In this document: positions 1 to 8,335 of the stretch, piece by piece
Layout of the letters: every line of letters begins with the position of its first letter
How positions within the stretch are numbered: the stretch's first letter is position 1
Assembly: GCF_947581785.1 (NCBI RefSeq)
Contig: NZ_CANPVO010000003.1
Location: 1 to 46,424, forward strand
Source: Candidatus Palauibacter polyketidifaciens
Lineage (GTDB): Bacteria; Gemmatimonadota; Gemmatimonadetes; Palauibacterales; Palauibacteraceae
Reading direction: 5' to 3'
DNA: 46,424 bases
Translations under genes and position numbers: made by a program
Notes under the pieces: model-generated
Databases searched by the model: none
Told to the model about the DNA's origin: nothing
Seen by the model: the letters and a program-made list of their open reading frames with translations, nothing else

Positions 1-2068
1 TGCCCAGCGACGAGAAGGTCGTGAACTTGTCGAAGGCGCCCGGCTGCAGCCCGGACGTTCCGTAGGCCCCCTTGATCCGCATCGACGAGAAGACCTCGCT
101 GTCCCACTGCTCGCTCGGGACGATGGCGAAGTTGGCCTTCGGGTAGAAAGCGGTGTTGAAGGCCTCACCGAACGCCGAGTTGGCATCCCAGCGAGCCCCC
201 ACCGTGAGGAAGAGCCAGTTGTCGTATCCGATCTGGTCCTGTACGTAGCCGCCGAGCTGCGTCACCCGCAGCCAGTTCTCGAACGAGGACTCGGAACCCA
301 GCGCCGAAAGAGTCTCGAGGCCGGGGCCGGGGAAGTCGCGTCCGTCTCCCCCCGCCGACTGCACCGTGCGCAGGAATCCCTGGCCGCCGAAGAGCAGCGT
401 GTTCTCGATCCGGTCGGTGCTAAAGACGTAGGAGCCCTTAATGTCGGCCGTGAGTTCGCGGCTGCGATTCTCGTTGACGTCCCGGCTCCCCTCGGGGGTC
501 GAGCCCGAGAAGCCGTCCACGTTCCACCGATAGGGCCGGAAACTCACCGCGTCGTCGGACGTGAAGTCGATCCCGAAGGTCCCGTTGAGGTTGAAAGCTT
601 CGGTGGGCGAGAAGTCGATGTTTGTGGAGCCCGCGAAGTGCTGCGAGTTCACGAAGTTCAACTGGTACGCGTTCTCGCGCAGCGTGGCGAACGCCGGCTG
701 GCCGTATTGGTTGATCTGCCCTAGTTCCGGGTCGTTGTTGGCGAGCCGCAGCTGAGACATGAGCGCCGATGAGAACACGCCGTAGATGTTGTTCGAGTTG
801 TCGGGCGTGTGGTGCTCCATGTCCGAATACAGCGTCGTCACGCCGATGCGCAGGTCGCTGCTCGGGATCAGCGTGAAGTTGGTGTGGATCGAAGCGCGGC
901 GGTTCGTGTCGTTCTCGGGGTCCAGCCCCTCCACGACCTCGAAGTTCCGCGACGCGTCGTAAGGGCCGTCCTCGGTCGCGAGGCGCGCGGAGGCGAAGTA
1001 CTGGAACACGCTCGTTCCGCCCTGGAGGGATCCGGAGTACGTCTGGCCGAATCCGGTGGTGAGCAGATCGGGAATCAGGTCGCGCTCGACCGGGGTCCAG
1101 GGCGACACGGACTCTCCCCAGCGGTTCGACATCAGGTTGACGGCATCCGCCAGCCGCTGGGCGTCGCCGTCTCCCGTGCATCCGGGACTCGCGCAGGCCC
1201 GGCCGGCGAAGTCCGCGAGCGGCAGGATGCGGTTCGTCGGCACGGAGATCCCGGTCAGGTCGGCCCGCAGCGTAAAGCGCGGACGTCCGATGGTGCCGCG
1301 CTTCGTGAAGATCTGGATCACGCCGTTCGAGGCCTCCGTCCCGTACAGCGTCGCCGCCGCGGCGCCCTTCAGGATCTCGACGCGCTCGATGGACTCGGGC
1401 GGGATGTCGTCGAGGCGGGAGGGGTTCCCCTGCCCGTTGAAGTTCTGCACCGCGGAGCGGTCCACGCGGATCCCGTCAACGTAGACGATCGGTTCGTTCA
1501 GCTGCGACAGCGACGCCGACCCGCGGATGCGGATGCGGGCGCCTTCGCCCGTGTAGCCCGACGAGGGCAGCGCCACCACGCCGGGCTCGCGGCCCGCGAT
1601 GAACTGGCTGAAGTCGGAGATCGGCGCATTCTCGAGCTCCGCCGCGTCCAGCGTCGCGATCGTGTGGCCGAGCCGGCGCTTCTCCGTCGCAACGCCGGTG
1701 CCCGTCACGACGATCTCGTCCATCTGGACCGCGGTGACGATGAGGGCGAAGTTGACCGTCTGGGTCTCGCCGGCGGCGACGGTCACGGTCTCGGAGGCCT
1801 GACGGTAGCCGACCAGGCGGACCGTAAGCGTCTGCTCCCCGGCGGGGACGTTGAGCAGGACGAAGTCTCCGCTGGCGTTCGTGAAGGTCCCGATTCCGGT
1901 GCCTTCGATGAACACCTGCACGGACGACAGCGGTCGGAGGGAGCCCTCTTCCGTCACCTGGCCCGCGATGCTGCCCGCACCCTGGCCGCTGAGGCCCGGT
2001 GCGAGGCAGGCGAGCGCGAAGACGGCGGCTCCCCATGCTCCGATAGTGCGACAAGCGATGCCTTTCAT
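1..2068 (-). CDS. SusC/RagA-type TonB-dependent outer-membrane receptor, 3' part cut by window edge
   Basis: The reading frame stays open from an ATG at 2068 to the window start, giving about 689 residues without the C-terminal end of the barrel. It begins with a signal peptide (basic start, hydrophobic stretch ending near LAPGLSG). A carboxypeptidase-regulatory-like beta domain follows at about residues 30-110, then a TonB plug domain containing RIRGSASLSQLNEPIVYVDG and the SusC signature GAAAATLYGTEASNGVI. The remainder is beta-barrel sequence. SusC proteins import oligomers with a SusD lipoprotein and TonB energy; any susD would lie to the left, outside the window. AAGGAG lies six bases before the ATG, and a good promoter sits at 2142-2170. 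The substrate cannot be told from the sequence. Confidence 0.93.
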   Translation of the reverse strand, partial: MKGIACRTIGAWGAAVFALACLAPGLSGQGAGSIAGQVTEEGSLRPLSSVQVFIEGTGIGTFTNASGDFVLLNVPAGEQTLTVRLVGYRQASETVTVAAGETQTVNFALIVTAVQMDEIVVTGTGVATEKRRLGHTIATLDAAELENAPISDFSQFIAGREPGVVALPSSGYTGEGARIRIRGSASLSQLNEPIVYVDGIRVDRSAVQNFNGQGNPSRLDDIPPESIERVEILKGAAAATLYGTEASNGVIQIFTKRGTIGRPRFTLRADLTGISVPTNRILPLADFAGRACASPGCTGDGDAQRLADAVNLMSNRWGESVSPWTPVERDLIPDLLTTGFGQTYSGSLQGGTSVFQYFASARLATEDGPYDASRNFEVVEGLDPENDTNRRASIHTNFTLIPSSDLRIGVTTLYSDMEHHTPDNSNNIYGVFSSALMSQLRLANNDPELGQINQYGQPAFATLRENAYQLNFVNSQHFAGSTNIDFSPTEAFNLNGTFGIDFTSDDAVSFRPYRWNVDGFSGSTPEGSRDVNENRSRELTADIKGSYVFSTDRIENTLLFGGQGFLRTVQSAGGDGRDFPGPGLETLSALGSESSFENWLRVTQLGGYVQDQIGYDNWLFLTVGARWDANSAFGEAFNTAFYPKANFAIVPSEQWDSEVFSSMRIKGAYGTSGLQPGAFDKFTTFSSLG

Positions 2069-2141
2069 GCGGCACTCCTTGGGCTGCAGGGTCGAAAACG
2101 ACCGAACGGTCCGCTTCCGTTTCCTTCAACTCGTTCCACGA

Positions 2142-2170
2142 TTTATAGGTTCAGCAACCCTCTCCGTAAA
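2142..2170 (-). promoter_or_regulatory. Sigma70-like promoter of the SusC-type receptor gene
   Basis: On the minus strand TTTACG (2170-2165) and TATAAA (2147-2142) are separated by exactly 17 bases. Transcription would start near 2135 and leave a leader of about 67 bases carrying the AAGGAG Shine-Dalgarno. The AT-rich -10 stands out in its GC-rich surroundings. This is inferred from consensus only. Confidence 0.55.
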
Positions 2171-2173
2171 GGG

Positions 2174-2194
2174 CTCCCCCCCCGAGAGGGGGGC
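2174..2194 (-). terminator. G/C hairpin between the two receptor genes
   Basis: Six C (2178-2183) and six G (2188-2193) form a stem around a GAGA loop, about 20 bases after the stop codon of the Oar-like receptor. There is no clear U tract after it, so it is either a weak intrinsic terminator or an mRNA-stabilising hairpin. It abuts the -35 box of the next gene. Confidence 0.4.
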
Positions 2195-2215
2195 GCGCAG
2201 ACCGCCGGCAGGCTG

Positions 2216-5200
2216 CTAGAAGCGGACGCGGATCCCGAGTTGAGCCCGCCGCGTGTCACCGAGGCCGCTCCGGATGGTGCCGTCGAAGTTGAACAGGAGG
2301 CCGGTCTGCGCGGTGTCGAGGAAGTTGTCGGCGCCCGTCAGATTGAAGACCTCCAGAATCGGCTCGACCGTGCGTCCGCCCCCGACATCGAAGGCCTTCG
2401 AGAGTCGCAGATCCCACGTGAAGAAGTCGTTCTCGCGCCGGAGCGTGTTGCGCCTGAGGACGGATCCATCGGCGCACACGCGGTCCCCCGGGGCTCCCGC
2501 GCGCTGACCCGCGGGGGCTGCGAGAGGATTCGCCGCGGTCGGGCCGCAACTTTCCGACATCGGCGATGCGGAGAGGTATCGGAAGACGTGGTTGAGGACG
2601 ATCCCGCGCCCGAGATCGAAGAGCGCAAAACCGGTCAGCTGGTGCCGCCGGTCCCGGATCGACCAGTTGTATTCGGGCTCGAAATCGGTTGCGGTCGCAT
2701 AGAAGAAGTTGAACGGATCCCGTTCGTTATCGTCATCCGACCTGTCGAAGCCCATCGTGTAGTTCGCGTCGAAACTCAGCCTTCCGTCGAGCGCGGCGTC
2801 CCCGCGCAGTCCGAGCGTGATCGCGTTGTAGCGGGAGCGGGCGCTGCTCTCGGTCACGGTGACCGTCCCCAGGGCGCTGGCCCCTTCGGCGAAGGGCGCG
2901 CCGAGTTCCGCCGCGTTTCGGTCCACGAAGCGGAACAGGTTGTCCGTGCGGGCGTGCTGCAGCGAGAGCGTCACCGCCGCGTTCTCGCTCAGCGCCTGCT
3001 CGATGGCGACGTTGAAGGACCAGGTCCGCGGCAGTTCGAGGTTGCGATCCGCGATGTTCACGCCGGGCTGGAAGGGCGGCGTGCCCGGCGGGGGCGGTGT
3101 CAGGAATTCCCCGATCTGCGGCGGCGGTGGAAGGAAGGTCGCGTCGCTGGCCGCGAACTGCGTGCCCTGGAAGGCGCCGTTCGTCGTCCGGTGCTGCGCG
3201 AACACCAGCATCGGGATGCGCGAGAAGTAGGACCCGGCGTTCAGGCGGACGAGGGTGCGCCCATCGTCCCGTGGATCCCAGGCGAGCCCGAAGCGCGGCT
3301 GGAAATTGTCGAGGTCGTCCGGGATCGTCCCGTCGGACGGGAAGCCCGAGGTCCCGACCCATGATCCATAGAAGGTGTCCCCGGGCTCGATGAACATCCC
3401 CGGGTGCCACGACGCCTCCCAGCGCACGCCGAGGTTCAGGGTGAGGTTGTCACGCGGGCGCCACGTGTCCTGGATGAAGAGCCCGAGTTCGTGCATCGAG
3501 AAGTCCTGCAAGCCCAGCTGGTCGGCCGGGGTGTTCCCCAGCGTGAGGGCCTGCAGGTAGAGGAGTACGGGGCCGGTGATCGCGGTCCCCGGCGGACAGA
3601 CGCCTTCCGCGCTGTCGGAACCGTCGGAGCAGGTGACGTACCGGTTCCCCTGCGTGACGAAGTTCATGAACCCGTCGACGGAGGAAAACTTGTAGAGGCC
3701 GTTCGCGAAGCCGATGAACTGCTGGCCGACCCCCGTCCGGTTGTACTCGACGCCGACCTTGACCAAGTGGTCCCCCGCGAGGAAGGAGAGGTTGTCGACG
3801 AGCTGGATCCGGGTGTCGTAGCCGGGGTCGATGGGGAGGAAGAAGGGCATCCCGATGCGGAACCCATCCGCGAAATCCATCGCGATGTCCGGGAAGGGGC
3901 GGCCGCCGATCGCGGAGAAGGCCGGCTGCGGCGGCGGGGCGGAGCCCGGAAGCAGGGGTCCGTCGTAGCCCCGGGGCCGATCCTCGCGCGCGTACTGGAA
4001 GCGGAACTCGTTGGAGACGGTGTTGGAGAGCTGCGATCTGAGGCTCGCGTTGATCGCGTGGGAGAAGTCCTCCTCCAGGCCGTTGGCGCTGAGACCCCAG
4101 GAATCCACGTCGAAGGTCCCGTTCACCTGCTGGGACCAGGTGTAGTTGTACTTGAAGGATGCCTGGTGGCGGTCGCTGAGGTGGAAATCGAGCTTCGCGA
4201 TCAGGGCCCGGTTGTCGTCGGTGCGGCGGATCGGGCCGAACTCGTCGTCGAACAGGCCGGGCCACTGCGCTTGAAGGAAGTTCTCCAGCTTCTCGAGCTC
4301 GGACCGGTTCACGACGTTGCGCGTGAACTGCTTCGTCTCGTTCGCCTTCTGCTGGTCGTAGGCGACGAAGAAAAAGGCCTTGTCGCGCACGATCGGGCCG
4401 CCGACGGTGAAGCCGAACTGGCCGCGTCCGAACTCGGGCTTTCCGCCTCCGCGCTCGCCCGGGTACGCCGTGGAGATCGCATCCCACTGGCCGAAGTAGT
4501 GCGCGGAGCCCGTGAACTCGTTCGTCCCCGACTTCGTGACGACGTTCACGAAGCCTCCCGCGGAGCGCCCGAACTCCGCGGACGCCCCCTGGTTCACGAC
4601 GACGATTTCCTCGATCGCGTCCTGGTTGAAGGTGAAGGCGGGACGCTGGCCGCCCCGCTGCTCGCCGAAAAAGGGGCTGTTGAAGTCCGCTCCGTCCACG
4701 GAAACGTTGTTGAAGATCCCCCGCTGTCCTCCGATGTTGAGGACTTCGCCGTCCGGACCCTGCGACACGGAAACGCCCGGAGTGAGGAGCGTGTAGTCGA
4801 GGAAGTTGCGGCCGTTGTTGGGCAGGTTGTCGACGACTTCCTCCGCGAGGCGGTGGGAACTCGATGAGTCCTCGGTGTCGACGAGCGGCGTCCGGTCCGC
4901 CGTCACGGTGATGTCGGCCAGCGCGACGGGCCTGAATTCGAGTACGAGGTCGACGACCTCTCCCACCCGGAGTACGAGCCCTTCGGTACGCTCGTCGCCG
5001 AACTGGCCCACGGCCCTGGCGGTGACGTCGTAGACCCCCAGCGGAAGGAGCGTCCGCACGAACGCCCCGTTGGAGCCCGTCACGACGGTCGTCGCAAAGC
5101 CGGTCGCCCGGTGCTCGATGACCACGGCGGCGCCGGCGACGGGCGCCCCCACGGGATCGCGGACGACCCCGCGGATGACGCCGGTGGTCGCCTGGGCCTG

Positions 5201-5296
5201 CCCGGCCGCGTCCGCCACGGCGGCGCAGAACAGCGCGAGCACGGCGAACAGAAGGGTGGACCCGCGTCGGGATACCGAAACCCGGCATGGCCGCAT
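2216..5296 (-). CDS. Oar-like TonB-dependent receptor with carboxypeptidase-regulatory domain
   Basis: This 1026-residue outer-membrane protein starts with a signal peptide (hydrophobic LLFAVLALFCAAVADA). A carboxypeptidase-regulatory-like domain covers roughly residues 38-125 (GVIRGVVRDPVGAPVAGAAV). The plug domain contains LPNNGRNFLDYTLLTPGV and the SVDGADFNSPFFGEQRGGQ stretch typical of Oar/OmpA-related receptors. A long barrel ends in ...LGIRVRF, and the terminal Phe fits recognition by the BAM machinery. AAGGAG lies six bases before the ATG. A tRNA gene lies upstream on the same strand. It is not closely related to the SusC-type receptor next to it, and the substrate is unknown. Members of this family are abundant in Acidobacteriota, Myxococcota and Gemmatimonadota. 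Confidence 0.92.
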   Translation of the reverse strand: MRPCRVSVSRRGSTLLFAVLALFCAAVADAAGQAQATTGVIRGVVRDPVGAPVAGAAVVIEHRATGFATTVVTGSNGAFVRTLLPLGVYDVTARAVGQFGDERTEGLVLRVGEVVDLVLEFRPVALADITVTADRTPLVDTEDSSSSHRLAEEVVDNLPNNGRNFLDYTLLTPGVSVSQGPDGEVLNIGGQRGIFNNVSVDGADFNSPFFGEQRGGQRPAFTFNQDAIEEIVVVNQGASAEFGRSAGGFVNVVTKSGTNEFTGSAHYFGQWDAISTAYPGERGGGKPEFGRGQFGFTVGGPIVRDKAFFFVAYDQQKANETKQFTRNVVNRSELEKLENFLQAQWPGLFDDEFGPIRRTDDNRALIAKLDFHLSDRHQASFKYNYTWSQQVNGTFDVDSWGLSANGLEEDFSHAINASLRSQLSNTVSNEFRFQYAREDRPRGYDGPLLPGSAPPPQPAFSAIGGRPFPDIAMDFADGFRIGMPFFLPIDPGYDTRIQLVDNLSFLAGDHLVKVGVEYNRTGVGQQFIGFANGLYKFSSVDGFMNFVTQGNRYVTCSDGSDSAEGVCPPGTAITGPVLLYLQALTLGNTPADQLGLQDFSMHELGLFIQDTWRPRDNLTLNLGVRWEASWHPGMFIEPGDTFYGSWVGTSGFPSDGTIPDDLDNFQPRFGLAWDPRDDGRTLVRLNAGSYFSRIPMLVFAQHRTTNGAFQGTQFAASDATFLPPPPQIGEFLTPPPPGTPPFQPGVNIADRNLELPRTWSFNVAIEQALSENAAVTLSLQHARTDNLFRFVDRNAAELGAPFAEGASALGTVTVTESSARSRYNAITLGLRGDAALDGRLSFDANYTMGFDRSDDDNERDPFNFFYATATDFEPEYNWSIRDRRHQLTGFALFDLGRGIVLNHVFRYLSASPMSESCGPTAANPLAAPAGQRAGAPGDRVCADGSVLRRNTLRRENDFFTWDLRLSKAFDVGGGRTVEPILEVFNLTGADNFLDTAQTGLLFNFDGTIRSGLGDTRRAQLGIRVRF

Positions 5297-5353
5297 GGAC
5301 GACTCCTTGCTTCTCCTGGTGGAAGTGCGCGTCGGGACTCGGGGATCTGAAGA

Positions 5354-5427
5354 TGGGCCCGGCAGGATTCGAACCTGCGACCTTGGGATTATGAGTCCCC
5401 TGCTCTAACCGGCTGAGCTACGGGCCC
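5354..5427 (-). tRNA. tRNA with CAU anticodon (elongator Met or Ile2)
   Basis: The minus strand folds into a complete cloverleaf: 7-bp acceptor stem GGGCCCG/CGGGCCC, D arm GCTC/GAGC, anticodon loop CTCATAA, and T arm GCAGG/CCTGC around TTCGAAT. The anticodon stem pairs at four positions, with a G/A mismatch at its base. The discriminator base is A and CCA is not encoded. The elongator-type acceptor rules out initiator tRNA. Whether C34 is modified to lysidine, making it tRNA-Ile2, cannot be decided by eye. Confidence 0.93.
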
Positions 5428-5531
5428 GGACGGAGCGTGAAACGTACGCGCCGCGACGCCTCGCACCAACGTCCCGGCAACCGCCACGGGAATGGCCGCG
5501 CTCCCGCGGTGCCACTGTTTCCGCGGCGCGA

Positions 5532-6593
5532 TCACGGCGCGACCTCGACGCCGACCTCGGGACCGTCCCGCTCGATGATCTCTCCGATCACGGCGGACGC
5601 GTAGCCCGCCTCGGCGAGCGCGGACGATGCGGACGACGCCTCACGCGCCGGGACGGCCGCGAGCAGCCCGCCCGATGTCTGCGGGTCGAGAAGCAGGGTC
5701 CGCCGGTCGTCGGGGACGGCGTCATCCCACTGCACCTGCGACGCGTAGGCGTCCCGGTTCCGGGCCGTGCCGCCCGGGACGCACCCCTCCCCGGCGAGGC
5801 GCAGCGCTCCGGGGAGGAGTTTCGGCGCCGAAGCGCGGATCCGGGCGCTCGCGTCCGAGGCGCTGCACATCTCGAGCAGGTGGCCGAGGAGCCCGAATCC
5901 GGTGACGTCGGTGGCCGCGTGAACGTCGAAGCCGGAAAGAACGGCCGCCGCCTCGCGGTTGAGTTGTCGCATGGAATCGACGGCGACACGGAGGTCGTCG
6001 GGGTCCGTCACGCCGCGCTTGAGCCCTGTCGTGACAACGCCTGTTCCGAGCGCCTTGCCGAGTACGAGCGCATCCCCCGGCCGCGCACCGCCCTTCCTCC
6101 ACAGGCGGTCGGGATCGCCGAGGCCGATGGCCACCAGTCCGAACTTCGGCTCCGCGTCGTCGATCGAGTGTCCCCCCGCCACGGCGATGCCGGCCTCGCG
6201 GCACACTTCCCCCGCGCCGCGGAGGATCGCGCCCACGATCTCGTCCGAGAGCGTTCCGGCGGGAACCGCGAGGATGTTGAGCGCGAAGATGGGGCGGGCC
6301 CGCATGGCGTACAGATCGCCGAGCGCGTTCGCGGCCGCGATGGCGCCGAAGTCCGCCGGATCGTCGACGAGCGGAGTGAAGAAGTCGAGGCTCGCGACGA
6401 TGGCTTCCCCGTCGTCGAGCAGATACACGGCGGCGTCGTCCGGACCCTCGAGTCCCACGAGGAGCCGGTCATCGGGAACGTGCGGAACGTGCTGCAGGAT
6501 GCGGCCCAGATCCTCCGGGCCGAGCTTGCACGCTCAGCCGGCTCCGTGAGAGTACTGGGTCAGGCGGGCCGCTTCGGCCGAGGGCGAGTTCAT
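5532..6593 (-). CDS. selD: Selenide, water dikinase SelD, itself a selenocysteine protein (in-frame TGA at 6534-6536)
   Basis: SelD makes selenophosphate from selenide and ATP for selenocysteine and selenouridine synthesis. The frame reads from ATG 6593 through one TGA to a stop at 5532 (353 residues). Before the TGA it encodes RLTQYSHGAG and after it ACKLGPEDLGRIL, which aligns with the E. coli SelD active-site segment where the TGA position is Cys17. The TGA is codon 20 and the conserved Lys is residue 23. Other conserved motifs are DDAAVY (about 52-57), GGHSID (140-145) and TDVTGFG (228-234). Gene callers will start at the in-frame GTG at 6458 and lose the catalytic segment. The ATG has no Shine-Dalgarno but has TAGCTT eight bases upstream. 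It follows batC by 43 bases. Confidence 0.93.
6502..6536 (-). promoter_or_regulatory. Bacterial SECIS-like hairpin after the selD UGA codon
   Basis: On the minus strand, 11 bases after the TGA (6536-6534), CGGCCC (6522-6517) pairs perfectly with GGGCCG (6507-6502) around the nine-base loop GGAGGATCT. The 11-base spacing and a loop rich in G followed by UCU resemble the E. coli fdhF SECIS, which binds SelB. The hairpin is in-frame coding sequence. It is seen directly; its function is inferred. Confidence 0.72.
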
Positions 6594-6636
6594 GGCGACC
6601 GAAGCTATGGCGACGCGAGGCGTCTCGCAGGGATTC

Positions 6637-7347
6637 CTACCAGTTCCGCTCCACGACGGGATCCTGGAAACGGTTGCGGCCCATCACGCGGTCGCGAATC
6701 GCCGCTTCCGCGTCGCCCGCCTGTTCGAGGAGCGCCGCCGCCTGTTCGGGCGACAGCATCTCCATCTCGCCGGAGCCCGCGGCCGCGGCGGCGCCGGCGC
6801 CGGCCCCCTGTGGAGACTGTCCCTGCCCGCCCTGCTGCTCCTCGCCGCCGCTCTCTCCCTCCTCCTCGAGCCAGCGCTCGACGAGTTCGAGGTTCCAGCG
6901 CGCGTCCTCATCGTCCACGCGGCGGCGGAGGACCTCGCGGAAGGCTTCGCGCGCCGCCTGGAGGGCGTTCCGACGCGCCGAGGGGTCGCTCTGGGCGAAA
7001 CGGCCGTCGAGGGCCGTGCTGAGTCCGAGGTTGTAGAAGGCGCTCTCGCGCACCTCGTCCCGCTCGCTGCCGATCGAAAGTTCGAGAGGGGCCTGCGCCT
7101 CGGCGACCTGTCCGTCATGGAGGAGGGCCGTCCCGTAGTTGTAGTGGTCGATCGGCCGGTCTGAGGAAGCGGCTCGCTCCCGGTAGCGTGCGACGGCCTC
7201 GGATTCGGACGCCTGCGGTTCGCCGGCGCCGGCCTGACCGGCCGCCTGACCCGGCGCGGCCTGCGGCTCGCTCCCGGCAAACGCCGCGAGCGAGGCGGCC
7301 GCGGCCGCGAGCCCTAGGATCGCAACACTCCGCGTCGATTCAACCAC
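6637..7347 (-). CDS. TPR-containing BatC-like protein of the Bat operon
   Basis: This 236-residue protein has an N-terminal signal or anchor segment (VAILGLAAAAASLAAFAG) followed by an Ala/Gly/Gln-rich linker. Tetratricopeptide-like helices span about residues 50-160 (YNYGTALLHDGQVAEA, AFYNLGLSTALDGRFAQ, ARWNLELVERWLEEE). A Gly/Gln-rich low-complexity stretch precedes a short conserved tail around ALLEQAGDAEAAIRDR. BatC and BatE proteins are periplasmic TPR partners of the vWA proteins BatA and BatB. Its start overlaps the end of batB by eight bases, so it is translated as part of the operon. The exact Bat letter is uncertain. Confidence 0.82.
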   Translation of the reverse strand: MVESTRSVAILGLAAAAASLAAFAGSEPQAAPGQAAGQAGAGEPQASESEAVARYRERAASSDRPIDHYNYGTALLHDGQVAEAQAPLELSIGSERDEVRESAFYNLGLSTALDGRFAQSDPSARRNALQAAREAFREVLRRRVDDEDARWNLELVERWLEEEGESGGEEQQGGQGQSPQGAGAGAAAAAGSGEMEMLSPEQAAALLEQAGDAEAAIRDRVMGRNRFQDPVVERNW

Positions 7348-8335
7348 GTGGCAACAGGAACCCTTCTCCCCAGAGGCTGACGAAGGCGAGCAGAAGCAAA
7401 GCCGCTACGGCCGCGTCGTCGGTCGACGTCAGGGGTTCCCGGCCGCCCTGCGCCAGTTCCCGCTCGATCGCGTCGATCCCGTCCGAACCGTCAACATAGC
7501 GGCCGCCGGTGCCGAGAGACATCTGCCTCAGCGAGGCCGCGTCCAACCGCGTGATGACGGGGCTCCCGTCCGGCCCCTGGAGCACCGAGGCGCCGCCCCG
7601 CCGCCGCGCGGCCATCGTCGGGTCCAGCGACGCCTCCCGCGTCAGGGGAATCTGCCCGCCGAGTTCGCTTCCGATCCCCACGGCGTGGATGACGATCCCC
7701 GCGTCCCGGGCCCGCCCGATCGCCTCACCGAGGGGCGCGCCGGCGGTTTCCTCGCCATCGGAGAAGACCACGATCGACTTGCGCGCGCCGTCCTCTCCGC
7801 CGGCGAGGAGATCGATCGCCTGCGTGAGGCCCGAGGCGAGCGAGGATCCGCCCAGCCCCACGGCCGCGGGCCGCACGCCCTCCGCCAGCATCTCGATCGC
7901 GCTCATGTCCGTGGTCAGCGGCGAGAGCACGTACGCGCGGCCCGCGAAGTAGACGACGCCCATCCGACCCTCCGTGCGCGTCGCGAGGTGGGCGGCCAGT
8001 TGCCGCTGCACCTCGAGCCGACTCGGCTCGACATCGCCCGCCAGCATCGAGTTCGACGCGTCGAGCACCAGGATCGTTTCCGCTCCCCCTTCGTCGAGAC
8101 GCCGGGCCTCCGTCCCGCCGGAACCGGAGGCGAGGGCGATCGCGACGACGCCCGCTCCGAGCAGGGCCAGCCGAAGCGGTGGAAGGGCGTGGACCGGCAG
8201 CCGCACGTAGCGCTCGAGCAGCGACGTTTCGGCGAGCTTCTCGCGGTCGCCGCTCGACCGCCGCGAGGCGAGCAGCCTGAGCCCGATGGCCAGCGCCCCG
8301 AGCAGGAGGGCGACGGGGAGCGGGGCCACGGTCAA
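7340..8335 (-). CDS. batB: von Willebrand factor A membrane protein BatB
   Basis: At 331 residues it has an N-terminal membrane segment (VALLLGALAIGLRLLA), a second one near residues 55-70 and a C-terminal one (AAVAALLLLAFVSLWG). The vWA domain between them has the MIDAS metal site LVLDASNSM (DxSxS) and the later SDGEE motif. Bat proteins are linked to oxidative and envelope stress in Bacteroides and Leptospira, but their molecular role is not settled. The ATG overlaps the batA stop as ATGA, which fits translational coupling. Confidence 0.88.
   Translation of the reverse strand: MTVAPLPVALLLGALAIGLRLLASRRSSGDREKLAETSLLERYVRLPVHALPPLRLALLGAGVVAIALASGSGGTEARRLDEGGAETILVLDASNSMLAGDVEPSRLEVQRQLAAHLATRTEGRMGVVYFAGRAYVLSPLTTDMSAIEMLAEGVRPAAVGLGGSSLASGLTQAIDLLAGGEDGARKSIVVFSDGEETAGAPLGEAIGRARDAGIVIHAVGIGSELGGQIPLTREASLDPTMAARRRGGASVLQGPDGSPVITRLDAASLRQMSLGTGGRYVDGSDGIDAIERELAQGGREPLTSTDDAAVAALLLLAFVSLWGEGFLLPRG

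Noticed and set aside
809..3364. An 851-codon plus-strand open frame over the TonB receptor genes
   Set aside because: It is antisense to two convincing receptor genes and crosses their intergenic region. No family motifs are present.
5532..6458. selD starting at GTG 6458
   Set aside because: This would remove the ATP/selenide active-site segment. The upstream frame shows the conserved SHGAG-x-ACK motif with only one TGA.
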